Shown here: positions 10,795 to 22,025 of the stretch, one piece after another
How the letters are laid out: every line of letters begins with the position of its first letter
Numbering within the stretch: the stretch's first letter is position 1
From: Chimonanthus salicifolius
Taxonomy: Eukaryota; Streptophyta; Magnoliopsida; Laurales; Calycanthaceae
DNA length: 64,000 bases
NCBI GenBank assembly: GCA_013350335.1
Contig: CM023535.1
Location: 39,182,069 to 39,246,068, forward strand
Direction of reading: 5' to 3'
Notes under the pieces: model-generated
Seen by the model: only the letters and a program-made list of their open reading frames with translations
Database searches by the model: none
What the model was told of the DNA's origin: nothing
Made by a program: the position numbers and the translations under genes

Positions 10795-12673
10795 CCCCTT
10801 TTCTTCAATTTTTCCGAATTTCTCCCGATTTTCCCTGGTTCCTCCTTTCCCTTTCTAGGATTTCTCTACTGCTCGGTTTTCCCTTATCTTTCCTTCTTCC
10901 TTTCCTTCTTTCCCTGATTTTCCTTGTTTTTATTTTTTCCTTTTTCCATCCTTTCTCCCCTTCCTGGTTTCTTTTCCTGGATTTTTCTCCCCTTTGCCCC
11001 GACTCAGGAGGGTTACTGAGTCGCTTGGCCAAGTCCCGAGTCGACTCAGTCGAGTTGGTTCTGAGTCAACCTGGCCCTTGGGATGGAGTGGCAACCCAGC
11101 CACTCGGCCCACTGGCCCAGACCCGACCCGACCCAGACTTGGTCTGGCCGGACCAAGCCCAGACCTGGTCCGACCCATGTCTAACAGGCCCACGTTTTTT
11201 TGGCCCAATCCACCTTGGCCCAATTTCTAGACCCGGCCCTTTTCAAAGCCCATTTTCAAGCCCAGCCCGTTTTTAGACGTGGCCCAGTTCGCCCTGTATT
11301 CTTCTCGGCCTCTTTTTGACCCGTGTTGTCTTAATTACTTATTCGTTCTTCCTTGTTTCTACAGATTGAACTCCCTTCAACCCAACAAGCCGCTTACTCG
11401 CTTTCGACTTTCGACTCCACACACACGGTGAGGGGACTTACCACAATTTTAGCATGCATTGTATGTATCAAATATTTATTTCCAGACATGAGGTGATCCA
11501 AATGGAACGCTCTATTTATTAAGCCACTCGGTAAGGGTGAACCCTTGAGAATAATTATGTGGCGAGGGGTCTATTTGGGTGCTCTCGTGTCAACCTTAGA
11601 CTATTGTGAGAAACCTTAATTGGATAAATTGATATTGAATATGATACTTGAAAACTGTTGATGATACATTGAATAGTTGTTCATAAGATGCAAATGCAAT
11701 CCTGTCGAACATAGAGATGCGTGTTTAAGTAACTTGTTATGTGCTTTTGACCCGCATGATGAAGTTTGATGTTGATTTTGGTTAGTTATATTAGAAAATG
11801 CATATGTCGTTACACATGTTTATGTGTTACATGCGATTATGAAATGATGAGCATGCATGAGAGGTAACCTGCAACGGACGGCGTACTGTTGGATGCTGAG
11901 ATGGTTGACTTTTATGGGTACATGTTTATGATGACGTGATGATGTTGGGTGTTGGGAGGACTTCCCCGTTACACTCCAGCGGTCAAGACTCCCATAGGGG
12001 ATGCGGGTCTCCCCGTTGTGTTCCGGCGGTCGAGGTGCCTGCCCTAGAGTTTGGTCCCCTCTGGCGTGGTCGAGGTGGTTTTCCGACACGACTCGTGTGA
12101 GTGAGACAATTGTGTATTCTTTAGTCTCCCGATGGTATTGATAGGGATACCGGGGTTCGTTGGAGGACCCGATGTGGGCTATGGAGATGATTTCTTGGAT
12201 TTGGTAAATGGAGCATCGGTTAATAAAGTAGTTGCGTATCGTATGTATGGATGTTTTATTCACTTATGATATTTGCCCCTTTCATATGTGATCTATAACT
12301 ACTTTGTTCATATGTGATATGTTCTTTCACTGGGCTATTTTGATCACCCCTTACCTTTCAGGTGTCCCGATCGCAGAGGGGCCAGGCGGGCCCCTTAAGC
12401 AAGTACCTGGAGAGGAGTAGCAGAGAGTAGGAGTTTCTATTTATGTTGTGTTTAAAGGTTGAGAAACTTTAGTCACATGGACTCAATCACATGTTTGTTT
12501 GGATGACTGTAAAACTACTTGATTAGTTTACGTTGTGTTTTTCCTAGTTCTAACTTGTGGTTTGTTGGACGGAAAGTAGTTATCTTTCTCTTTTGTACCC
12601 GATATCTATCTTTTGTAACTTTCTGAGGTTTTTTTTGGGAAATAACGTGCCCGTAGCGTGACAGAGCGTTACA
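10282..12673 (+). repeat. GyF 3' LTR (2392 bp)
   Basis: Aligns end to end with the 5' LTR, with many scattered substitutions and small indels, so the insertion is not recent. Ends GCGTTACA and is followed by the second AGAGG. Carries the same hairpin (11015-11050) and a CT tract at 10750-10792. Confidence 0.95.
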
Positions 12674-12678
12674 AGAGG

Positions 12679-13683
12679 GCAAAATGAACCCCTGGAGTGA
12701 GAGGGTCTATTGTCCTGTGGACATTTCCTCTTGAAATGGCCCTGCAAGCCACACTGGAAACAGGTGCTCACACCTCGAGGGACCTGAGAGATTGATACTG
12801 ATGAGGAGGGCTAATTGGGACGAAAGTCCCCAGTTGACCCAGTGGAAGGTGATGGTCTCCCAAAGTTATGTTGGAACCTCTTGTTTGGACGAAAAACACT
12901 TCCCCCACTCTGGCCTCGGCGGTTGTCCACAAACCGTACTGTCTTTGTCATCTCTTGCTCCACGATGGTAGCTTTACTGACCACCTCCGCTAGTGTGGGT
13001 GACTTGAAGATAGTCACTTTGGCCCTAATGCTCAGTCGAAGTCCCCGCTCAAATTTGCGAGCCCTTCTGTACTCCTTGTCAACCATGTATAAAGCATAAC
13101 ATGATAGACAGAGGAATTCCTGATTATACTTCACCACAGTCATGGTGCCTTGCACCAAAGATATGAACTCTTATGTGTGGCGCTCCTTCTCCTCCTCTGG
13201 AGAGTAGTGATCTAGGAACATAGTCGAGAACTGGTCCCATGTCATCTTAGTCCTTTCCCCTTCGGGAATCAGTGCCCGCTGTCGCTCAATCACTTCCCAC
13301 CATTTGCAGGCATCATCAATCAACTATGAAGTAGCCAGCAATATTCTATCTTCGTTACCAGTGATCATCAATAATGTCAAGATCTGGGTGATGTTCCTCA
13401 GCCAGTTCTCCGCTCCAGCAGGTCCTTCTTTCCCTTTGAAGTAAGGGGGACACTATTGCTGGAAGTCTCTAACCATCCTCCGATCATGTGCCTCGTTGGT
13501 GGTCACACTTCCATTGTCGTTCATATGTTGTTGTAGAACGGAAGTGACCACAGCTTGTACTAAGTTCTGTAGTTCGGGAGGTACCACTAGAATGTTCACG
13601 GTATTCTGCTCCTCCTTCTAGTGTGGCTGTTGTACCTCTTCATCCACATGCGGGTTTTTTCGAGTTCTTCTTCTCGGAGGCAT
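12679..13683 (-). pseudogene. gag of minus-strand GyA-like element, stop-riddled
   Basis: Minus-strand ATG at 13683-13681; it corresponds to the gag start at 21114 in the GyA element (both continue with an Arg-rich stretch). One frame runs to 12679 with five stops: codon 22 (13620-13618), 77 (13455-13453), 120 (13326-13324), 171 (13173-13171) and 291 (12813-12811). The first four lie where the sister copy has CAA or CAG. The gag core is readable from 13158 (TMTVVKYNQEFL...), followed by FRPN, a stop, and an in-frame zinc knuckle CFQC-GH-C (12762-12721). The frame continues beyond GyF at 2885-2768. Confidence 0.9.
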
Positions 13684-14170
13684 TTTCCTAAGTCATTGAA
13701 ATATCATCAACTTAGCTTCTTCGTAAAGTTTCGTATTTACTTTTTTTGGGGAAATTGCCAAATAAGCACCCTTATATTCCTTTGTTTTTGGGGAAGTTTT
13801 CCTAAGTATCAAGTGTTGTTTCTCAATTTAGGGAAAAATCCTGATGTTTCTCATTTTCGGGGAAATTTTCCTATGTAACAAGTGTTGTTTCTCAATTTGG
13901 GGAAAAATCATCGATGTTTCTCTTTTTCGGGGAAATATGTCCTATTTTACTATGTTTGATAAATCCAATTTATAGTGGCTGTCCTTCCCTTGCTATCATT
14001 CATTTTTCGTCAAGTGTTGCTCTCAGATTGAATACTTCAGTCTGAGTCTAACAAAGTAAATTAATCCGGCCCTCATGTAGCGGACTCCGAAGAGTCGGTC
14101 AGTTGGGATTCTTATCTTGTCAGTGAGACATGATACCGTCTTAATCTTATTTCGAAAGATTTATCCTTCC
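13684..14170 (-). other. untranslated leader of the minus-strand element
   Basis: Lies between the primer site and gag on the minus strand and matches 20620-21113. It holds a UUCG-loop hairpin (14083-14096) and about six GGAAAATTTTCC-like words (13744-13935). Confidence 0.8.
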
Positions 14171-14176
14171 GGTTTC

Positions 14177-14188
14177 ACTCTGATACCA
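14177..14188 (-). other. tRNA-iMet primer binding site (minus strand)
   Basis: Minus-strand TGGTATCAGAGT starts two bases from the LTR end at 14191; 11 of 12 bases fit tRNA-iMet. Confidence 0.9.
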
Positions 14189-14190
14189 AC

Positions 14191-17145
14191 TGTAACGCCC
14201 CGCCCTTTTTCACTCTCCTAAAATCAGAGTCTATTTTTTCTTCTTTTGAAATAAAGAGTGAGAGAGAGGGACGTCACGACTCGAACTAAGTCCGAGCTTC
14301 CAAAGCACGGCCCTTAACTGGTCAACCATACCTGTGCGTGGACTAAGTCCACTAAAATGGTTCACACGTAATAAGGCTAAACATGCAGAATTAAACATAG
14401 TGCGGAATTAAAATAGAGTTATTATCCTGTCCAATTTTAAATAGCAAAGAAGTCCATCACTTAATATTAATCATCTTAAGTTAACATGTCCAAAATTAAA
14501 ATCCAAACCATAGCAAATAGTCTAAGCTATTACAGTCCCAAAATGCTAATTACTCAAATTACATGTCCAAAATAAAAACTTAAATAAAATAAATCTAAAT
14601 CTTCCAAGCTCCTAAGCTTGGCTTCCATTCACGTCCTTCGCTCCGTCCATTCCCAGTATCATCATCTAAGGTAGAAGTAGGGCGTTCGACAACGCGCCCA
14701 GTAGGTATTCCCAGTATGGTCAAACACATGGATTAGTATAAAAATCACATAGATAAATATATAATGTCAAAATCATGCAAGTCAATGCCATGCCATGGGT
14801 GTCATATGCCATGAATCCCACCCATCAACCATATCACAATCACATAGTATTCCTCTTGATTACAAGCCACATCAAGGTATTGTCATGACTCCCCACGTAT
14901 ACCTTATCGGTCTCACCGTACGGAGCGTGGACTCCTCTTTTCATTTCAAACATCAAATCCGGAATCAGTGCAGACTCCTCCCCATGTTTGTTTATCGGCC
15001 ATCCGAATGGAGCGTGGACTCCCCTCATGCGATCCCTCCCATGCCATGCATGAGATGTAAATGTACACATGCTATTTCATAGTAGAAATCCATTATTAAA
15101 ACATAGCACTTTGATACCAAAATAAATTATCAAAACATGACGTTAAAACAACCATTCATATACATAGATCCAAGTGTATCAATGAGGTAGGAATCCTACC
15201 AATGTCCAAATATCGTGTCCTTGCATTTTTGTCCAAAAATCGATCAACGATCGCGTCAAGCCGATCGTACGCCCGTTTGTGAAATCCCATTACCTTATTA
15301 CACATAAATAGATCAAAACGATGACCCATTTGATTCCCATCATTCCATGTTCATTTCCACCTATGATTATAGTCCTTAGCCTGGCTAAGACCCCCAAGGG
15401 GTTTCGGCCATACCTTAGGGCTGAAAATGTTTTAAGTCCATAAAAACTCATTAGTGGGGTTCGGCCATACAACATGGCCGAACCTCACTCTCTTGGTTTT
15501 GGACTCCCCTTTCCTATGGTCCTTGTTTCATCTTAACCAATGCGGGTCCAACATCATTCCATCTTTGATTTATTAATCCAATCACATAAGTTAATCATTT
15601 ACTTTGATAAAGAACCTAGGTCCATAAAATGTCATCCATGGGGTTTGGCCATATTGGTGCTTCATTTTTGTCATCTTAGTCCTTAACTTAATAGTCCAAT
15701 GTTATTTATCTAAAACATACTTAGATCTATAAACATTCCATCTTCCATTTTTAACTTGATGGTCCATAAAATGATTCATGGGGTTCGTCCATACAACATG
15801 GCCGAACTGATGATTTCTCATTTTCAACCTCTCCTTTCTTAAATCATTTACAACATATTAGATCCATAAAAAATCCCTCCATGGGGTTCGGCCATACAAC
15901 ATGGCCAAACCCATGGTTCATCATTTTTCATCATTTAAAATCTATTTAAATCCACGATTATTCTTCCATCATTTAAAACCTAGTTAAATCCATAACCATT
16001 CTCCCATCATTTTTGTCATTTAAAGGCCATTTAAAATCACCAACATTCTTCCATGGGGTTCGGCCATACATCATGGCCGAACCCTATGGTTCATCATTTT
16101 TCCTCCTCGTCATCCTATTTTCCATTTTAATCATCATGAGGATGGGTACTCTTAATATCACATACAACATGCCTTAGGTCACTTGATACAGTTCGTCCAT
16201 ACATCATGGCCGAACCTCATCCAATCTCTTTTGAGTCCTCATATGGCCCATAGATAAAAATTAGGGTTCGGCCATGCAAGGGCCGAACCATGTTCTTTGA
16301 TCATTCTCCATTCCTCATACTAAATCATGCATTACCATAGTCTCATTATCATCCATTAATCATGTATCATTTATCTTACCCACCAACAAGGTTAGGGTAT
16401 TTTTATTCCAAATACTTAACCATCACAGTGATATTTCTTGGGTGGATTTTAAATCAATGGCCTATAATCATTTGGCCAACCATTTTCAATCCCATACGGA
16501 ACACCATGGTTTCGGCCATTCCATAGCCGAAACCATGGTTCTCTTAGCCTCTTTTTAATTAATAAACCTTGTTAAACAATACATACCGATTCCGCATCTC
16601 CTTCGTTTTCTTTCGTTCTATCTTGCTCCTCCGTTCTTCTCCTTCCTTAGTCTGTTCTTCTTCCTCCTTGATCTTCGGCCAAAGAGTGTTGCTTGAGAGG
16701 GAGAGGGTTTGAGGTGAATCCCTAAGGGAGGGTTTGGCCTCGGGTTTGAAGATTGAGAGAGGGAGAGAGGAGAGAATGAGATGGGAATTTTCTATCTTTT
16801 TATCCCAAGGAGTGGTTCGGCCAAAGGGGGTTGAGATGAGTCCTTTCTAGCTTGCCTTAGGGTTTTGGAGAAAGGGAGAGGAGTTAAGATGGAAAAACCC
16901 TAACTCTTTTCTTGTCTTAGACAGGGTCGGCCAAAGAGGGCTTGAGAGAGGGAGAGAGTGAATGAGATGAGAGCCCCAAGGTTTTGGTTGTTGCTACCCC
17001 TAATCTCCCCAACCACCCTCATCAAGATGGGGACTTTCCATGTGTCCCTTTGCTAACCAAGAGGGCACATGGCTTGCACATGGCACTCTCCCTCTACCCA
17101 ACAATTTTCTTGTCTAGGGTTTCCATGAGATGGAAGCCCTCCACT
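14191..17145 (-). repeat. 5' LTR of the minus-strand GyA-like element, truncated
   Basis: The plus strand begins TGTAACGCCCCGCCC, the reverse complement of the LTR end GGGCGGGGCGTTACA. Moving right it has the terminal hairpin region (14290-14370), the GGGCG/CGCCC box (about 14680-14700), two GGAGTCCACGCTCC-type words (14918-15020), and then at least seven GGTTCGGCCAT/ATGGCCGAACC dyads (for example 15458, 15781, 15884, 16055, 16264). At 17146 it is cut by the GyA element. The other end of this LTR is not seen again in the window. Confidence 0.9.
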
Positions 17146-20100
17146 TGTAATAGTCCGAATTTTTGGATCAATATATAGTGGCATTTATTATTTTAAATTT
17201 GAAGTTTGATGTGATAAAATACCAAATGGACCAAATTTTGGGACAATGGCCCAAGTGTGGTCCAATGGGCCATGGATTTGATTTATTCATTTAAATGGGT
17301 CAATGATGATAAATTTGTGTCAAGGGTGGTCAATTGGGTCAAGTAGCCATATGGGACCCAATGGGCCAAGGTCGCTAAGCCCTAAGGTAAGTGGATAAGA
17401 GGGAATTTAATTGGGCCATAGACCCAATGGTAATCCAATAAGAAGGATAGATTTAATAAAATTTAAATCACCTAAATTGATGATGAATTGAACAAGGTAA
17501 AATGGCCAAATGCGGCCCACCTCCACCTCACCAAATTGAGGTGGCGTGTGGACCCAAGGGTAGTGGGGCCAACCACCATGGTTGACTTAGTCAACCATGG
17601 GTGGATCTTAGAGAGAATTTAATGAGATTAAATTAAGTGGGAAGTAATTAATTAACTTAACCTAAGGATCAAATTGATCTAAGTTAATTAACCTAAATTA
17701 AAATGGTCAAATGGTCAAAACCATCCAAACAAACACAAAGCACTCTTAAAGAAACACAAAATTGAAAACCATGGGCTTAAGTGGTGGTTTTATCCCAACC
17801 ACCACCATTCATGCCATGTTGGTTGGTGAGAGGAGTTAATGTGGAGTGTGACCTAAGTTAACCAAAAGATGAGATTCTATCTCATTCTCTCCTAACCATT
17901 TCACTCATCTCCATCTCTTTCACTCAACCAAACCATCCCTCACTTCCATAGAGAAGAAAAAAGAAAAAAAAAAGAAGAAAAGAGAAGAAAAGAAAAGGAA
18001 AAGGCTAAGTGTTGACCCACCACCTCAAGGTAAACACTTAAGATTTTCTTAAAACAAGAATTTATGTTTTCTAGATAGGATATGGAATCCATTTCTTAGA
18101 TTTAATATGGCCAAAAATGTTGTGGGCCATGGATCTAAGATCCATCAAATGGTAGGATAAGAAATGGATAAAATGGAGGAATGGATTAAGAAATGGATGA
18201 AATGGAAGAATGGAATTTTTAATGGAATTTCAAGTCTTTATTAAGCATAGAGAATTTGGATCTTAAATGGATTGATGGGCCATAGGGTTCGGCCATGTAG
18301 CATGGCCGAACTCCATGGTAAATGATGGATGATTTTTTTTATTAAGATTATAAGGTTTAAAATTTTGGAGAATGAGTAATGATAATTAGTTTTCAAGTGA
18401 TTTAAAATAGGTGATTTTAAATAGGGTTTAAAGGATAGAAAGATGGATTTACAAGTGTATGATATAATTTTTTTTTTTAAAGGGACCAAATGAATGGTGT
18501 TATTGATCTTTTAAAAAAAAAGGAATTTTTAAATGAAGAAAACCATGGATCAATATTAGTGAAACCATGGTCTTAAATGGCACTAAGGAAGGTGAGCCAT
18601 GAACCATGGGTTCGGCCATGGTGTATGGCCGAACCCTATGGTAAAATTTTGGGAGTTTTATGAATGGAAAATAATGGAGAAAAATGATAAATTTAAATGG
18701 ATTTATGAGTATGGTATGTGATGTTTAAATGGGATGAAAATGGATGATTTAATTTCATTTGAGGTAGGAGTAAAGGGGGTAAGATAGACCAAGAAAAAAT
18801 GGAGAAAGAAATATCATGGGTTCGGCCATGGTGTATGGCCGAACCCATGACCTCTTTGTGGGCCATATTTAGGGCCAAGAATGGAATGAATTATGGGATT
18901 AAATGTTTTCAAATTTAATCAAAATAGGTGGCTATTTTTATGGATATTAGGGCATGATTAATGAATCACTAATGGATCTAAGTATGAATGAATTTTGGAC
19001 TTAGAATGTACATAAATGAATGGATGATTAACCATAGAAGAGAGTGGCAAAATGGTAATTATTAGCCACCTTGAGGAACCATGGGTTCGGCCATGGTACA
19101 TGGCCGAACCCTATGTATGTTAGACATAAAAATTGGATACATTGCGAATGATTAAATGAAACGGATAGATGCTGCGTTTTAGGCTCACAAATCGGAATAT
19201 TTAAAATGGCCAAAATTGGATTTATGGATGTGTTTTAAACCACGGAAAACGAGGCTAAGTTAGGGCCTGATATTGGTAAACGGATAATGTAATTAGGAAC
19301 CTAAGGTTGTAATAAGTTAAGGACTTAATCGTGGATAACATATGGACTAATTCGGTAAATATGTAATAAGGTACCGGGACGTCGCAAACGGTACGCGATC
19401 GGCGACCGGATCATCGAACGGAAACGTAACGGGACGCTAAGTGGTATTCGGTAGGATTTCTACCTTTTTGTAAGCCTTGGATATGTGATGGTTCTTTAAT
19501 TTGATGATTATATGATTTATCTTATGATGGAATTTCGAATTATGAATTATATGCTTAAGTACTATGGATTATTATTTAATGCTATGGATAATATTTTTTT
19601 TAAGACTATGGACTATACTTAGATGTTTTGGATTTTATATGGATTTTATATATATTACATAGGATAATGCACTTACATCTCATGCATAGCATGGGCGGGA
19701 AAATAATGAAACCGGAGTCCATGCTCCGTCGGGACGACCGAGAATCAGACATGGGGATAGCCCTTATGCTATAACCGGAGTCCATGCTCCGTCGGGGCGA
19801 CCGAGAATCAGACATGGGGATAGCTCTTATGCTATAACCGAAGTCCATGCTCCGTCGGGGCGACCGAGAAGCAAACATGGGGACACCTTGACGAGGCTTT
19901 GCCGTCAAGGGGGATACGATATTTTATGATGATACGGTGGATGGGTGGGACACATGACATAGGCACCCATGGCATGGCATTCATCATATATATTACTTTA
20001 TTATTATTTGGTATGCATGTTATCACTAATCCATATGCTAGCCCTACTCAGAGTCCTACTGGGCGCGTTGACTAACGCCCTACTTCTACCCTAGCCGATG

Positions 20101-20600
20101 ACGCAGGAGATGGCGGAAACGGTGGACACGCCGGGAGTCGAGCTTAGGAGCTTGGGAAGTGGATATCTAGTTTTATTTCAGTTTCATTTTGGAGATGTAA
20201 TTTAAAGTAGCTTAGCTCGTCAGACTGTATAATTTATATTTCTTGCTATGGTTTGGACTGCATTATGGACAATATCGTTTTGAGGTATAAATGTGAACAT
20301 AGGGGTATTTTGGTAATTTAATGTTGTATCTTCCCTTCTATCTAAAACCGGTAGGATAGTCTCTATTTTAACGTTCCGCACGTAATTATATTCCACGAGC
20401 TTACTTCCTACGCGTGAACCGTTCTCGTGGACTTAGTGCCGCGCATGCGTGGGGTTGGCCAGTTAAGGGTCGGGCTTTAGAAGCTTGAACTTAACTCGCG
20501 TCGTGACGTCCGTGCCCTCTCTCACTCTCCATTTCCCAAAAAAAAAAAAAAAATAGACTCTAATTTTTGAAAAGCGAGTGAAAAATGGGCGGGCGTTACA
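17146..20600 (+). repeat. GyA 5' LTR (3455 bp)
   Basis: TGTAATAGTCC...GGGCGTTACA. Features in order: dyads CCACCTC/GAGGTGG (17522-17543) and CCATGGTTGAC/GTCAACCATGG (17576-17600); a GGTGGTT/AACCACC dyad (about 17784-17810); GGTTCGGCC dyads at 18286, 18609, 18819 and 19084; three tandem GGAGTCCATGCTCC units (19711-19880); a CCTTGACG/CGTCAAGG hairpin (19886-19910); the GGGCG box near 20060; and the terminal hairpins (20408-20510). It lacks about 178 and 190 bp that the 3' LTR still has. Confidence 0.95.
19711..19884 (+). repeat. three tandem GGAGTCCATGCTCC units
   Basis: Unit of roughly 70 bases: CGGAGTCCATGCTCCGTCGG, then 'gcgaccgagaatcagacatgggg' and a short spacer. CGGAG/CTCCG forms a 5-bp stem. 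The same array has three units at 28614-28785 and 33408-33580 and four at 43727-43965. A diverged two-unit form (CGGAGGCCACACTCCG) occurs in GyD at 34727-34850, 51152-51265 and 63420-63540. Confidence 0.9.
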
Positions 20601-20602
20601 GT

Positions 20603-20614
20603 TGGTATCAGAGT
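20603..20614 (+). other. GyA primer binding site (tRNA-iMet)
   Basis: TGGTATCAGAGT begins two bases after the LTR end at 20600; 11 of 12 bases match the plant tRNA-iMet complement. Confidence 0.95.
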
Positions 20615-21113
20615 GAAATCGGAAGAATGAATCTCTCGAAGTATGATTAAGACGGTTTCACGTCTCACTAACGGATAAGATTCCCAACTGACCGACTCTT
20701 CGGAGTCCGCTGTACGGGGGCCGGGTTAATCTACTTCGATTGACTCAAACTGAAATATTCAATCTGAGAACCACATTCGACGTAAGGAAATGATAGAAAG
20801 GGAAGTACAATCATTATAACATTGATGGATTTATCAAACATAGGAAAATTTCCCCGATTTCACCAAACGAAACAAACATTGATACTTAGAAAAATTTTCC
20901 CCAAATGGTAAGAAATGCATGACAATTAGGGAGTTTTACGAAAACCAAGTGTGCTTATACATGAAAACCCCCGAAAACTAAGTATAGTGATTTGATAATT
21001 TTCCCCCAAATTGAAGAAATTAATTGATCCGTAGGAAAATTCTTTCCCCAAGATGTGAACACACCAACATTATGAAGGAACTAAGTCAATAAATGTTTTC
21101 AGTGACTTAGGAA
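20615..21113 (+). other. GyA untranslated leader with stable hairpin
   Basis: No coding. Contains GACTC-TTCG-GAGTC (20694-20707), a C(UUCG)G tetraloop hairpin kept in the minus-strand relative at 14083-14096. It also has several GGAAAATTTTCCCC-like words (20843, 20888, 20994, 21030). By position it may carry RNA packaging or dimerisation signals; that role is inference. Confidence 0.75.
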
Positions 21114-22025
21114 ATGCTGCCAAGAAGAAGGACTCACAAAAACCCACAGGTAGAAGAGGAGGTGCCACCACCTCATCAAGAGGAAGTACACCCACCGCAT
21201 CAAGAGGAGGTGCCACCACCTCATCCAGCCGAGGGGCAGAATAGTATAAACATACAAGGTGTACTTCCTGAGCTAAGAGACGTAGTTCAAACGGCAGTCG
21301 CTTCTGCTCTTCAACAACATTCAAGCGGAAATGCGACCGCCAGCGACTCCAGTAAACAGAAGATGGTCAGGGATTTCCAACAACAGCACCCTCCCTACTT
21401 CAGGGGAACGGAAGGGGCTATCGGAGCGGAGCATTGGTTAAAAAGGATCACTCAGATCTTTAATCTGCTCCAAATTTCCAATCCTGCTGATAAAATCTTA
21501 CTGGCCACTTCCCAACTGATCAAGGATGCCAGTAGTTGGTGGGAAATTGTGGAAAAGCAACAAGCACTGGTGCCAGAAGGGGAAAGGACCATCATGACAT
21601 GGGAATGGTTCTCAGCCACCTTCCTAGAGCAATATTTTTCAGAGGAGGAAAGAGAGACCCAGACTCAAGCCTTCCTCTCATTGATACAAGGCAGCATGAC
21701 GGTGGCAGAATACCACAGAGAATTCCTGAAGCTGTCCGTCTATGCATTCTACATGGTGGATACTGAGCACCGAAGGGCCCGTAAGTTTGAACGGGGCCTT
21801 CGACCAAACATCAGAGCCAGGGTGACAATCTTCAAGGAACCCACATTGGCAGGGGTGGTCAACAGGGCCACCATAGCAGAACGGGACTTGAACGAAATAG
21901 TGCGGTTTGACAACCGCCGAGGGCCAAGTGGGCGGGGTGCATTTCAACCCAACAAGAAGTTCCGCCCAAATTCTAGCAGACCCTCACTCTCCACAGGATC
22001 TACGGGGGGCTTTCGCCCCAATTAA
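21114..22025 (+). pseudogene. GyA gag (capsid part), open 303 codons
   Basis: The ATG at 21114 is followed by an Arg-rich start and a Pro/His/Glu repeat (PPPHQEEVHPPHQEEVPPPH). The plant gag domain is clear: 'FQQQHPPYFRG' ... 'AEHWLKRI' ... 'WWEIVEKQ' ... 'FSATFLEQYF' ... 'SLIQGSMTVAEYHREFLKL' ... 'RKFERGLRP'. The frame closes with TAA at 22023-22025 after FRPN, but the nucleocapsid continues in the same frame beyond it. The minus-strand relative has a stop at the same codon. The protein would form the particle shell; without the knuckle it would bind RNA poorly. Confidence 0.9.

Larger units (their letters stand above)
2886..12673 (+). mobile_element. GyF: complete but inactive Ty3/gypsy LTR retrotransposon
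   Basis: A 9788-bp element with two LTRs (2886-5283 and 10282-12673), both beginning TGTAATGACC and ending GTTACA. It has a tRNA-iMet-like primer site after the 5' LTR, a gag-protease-RT-RNaseH-integrase order that defines Ty3/gypsy, and a polypurine tract before the 3' LTR. Perfect 5-bp target duplications AGAGG lie at 2881-2885 and 12674-12678. The host is a minus-strand GyA-like gag. The integrase tail resembles the divergent chromodomain of plant Tekay/Del chromoviruses, and the LTR length fits that group. At least eight in-frame stops plus frameshifts make it non-autonomous now. Confidence 0.95.

Noticed and set aside
17141..17145. CCACT before the GyA element equals CCACT after the LTR end at 2767, as if they were one target duplication.
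   Set aside because: Both sites lie on the wrong sides of elements in the same orientation, 14 kb apart, and an intact GyF and a minus-strand element lie between. A 5-base match by chance is plausible.
18031..18040. AG/GTAAAC as a 5' splice site of an LTR intron.
   Set aside because: No matching acceptor at the other edge of the missing segment; the length difference is better explained as deletion.
19606..19908. Open frames over the GGAGTCCATGCTCC arrays (also 33367-33636 and 43688-44029).
   Set aside because: The periodic protein comes from the DNA repeat length; frames are not kept between copies.
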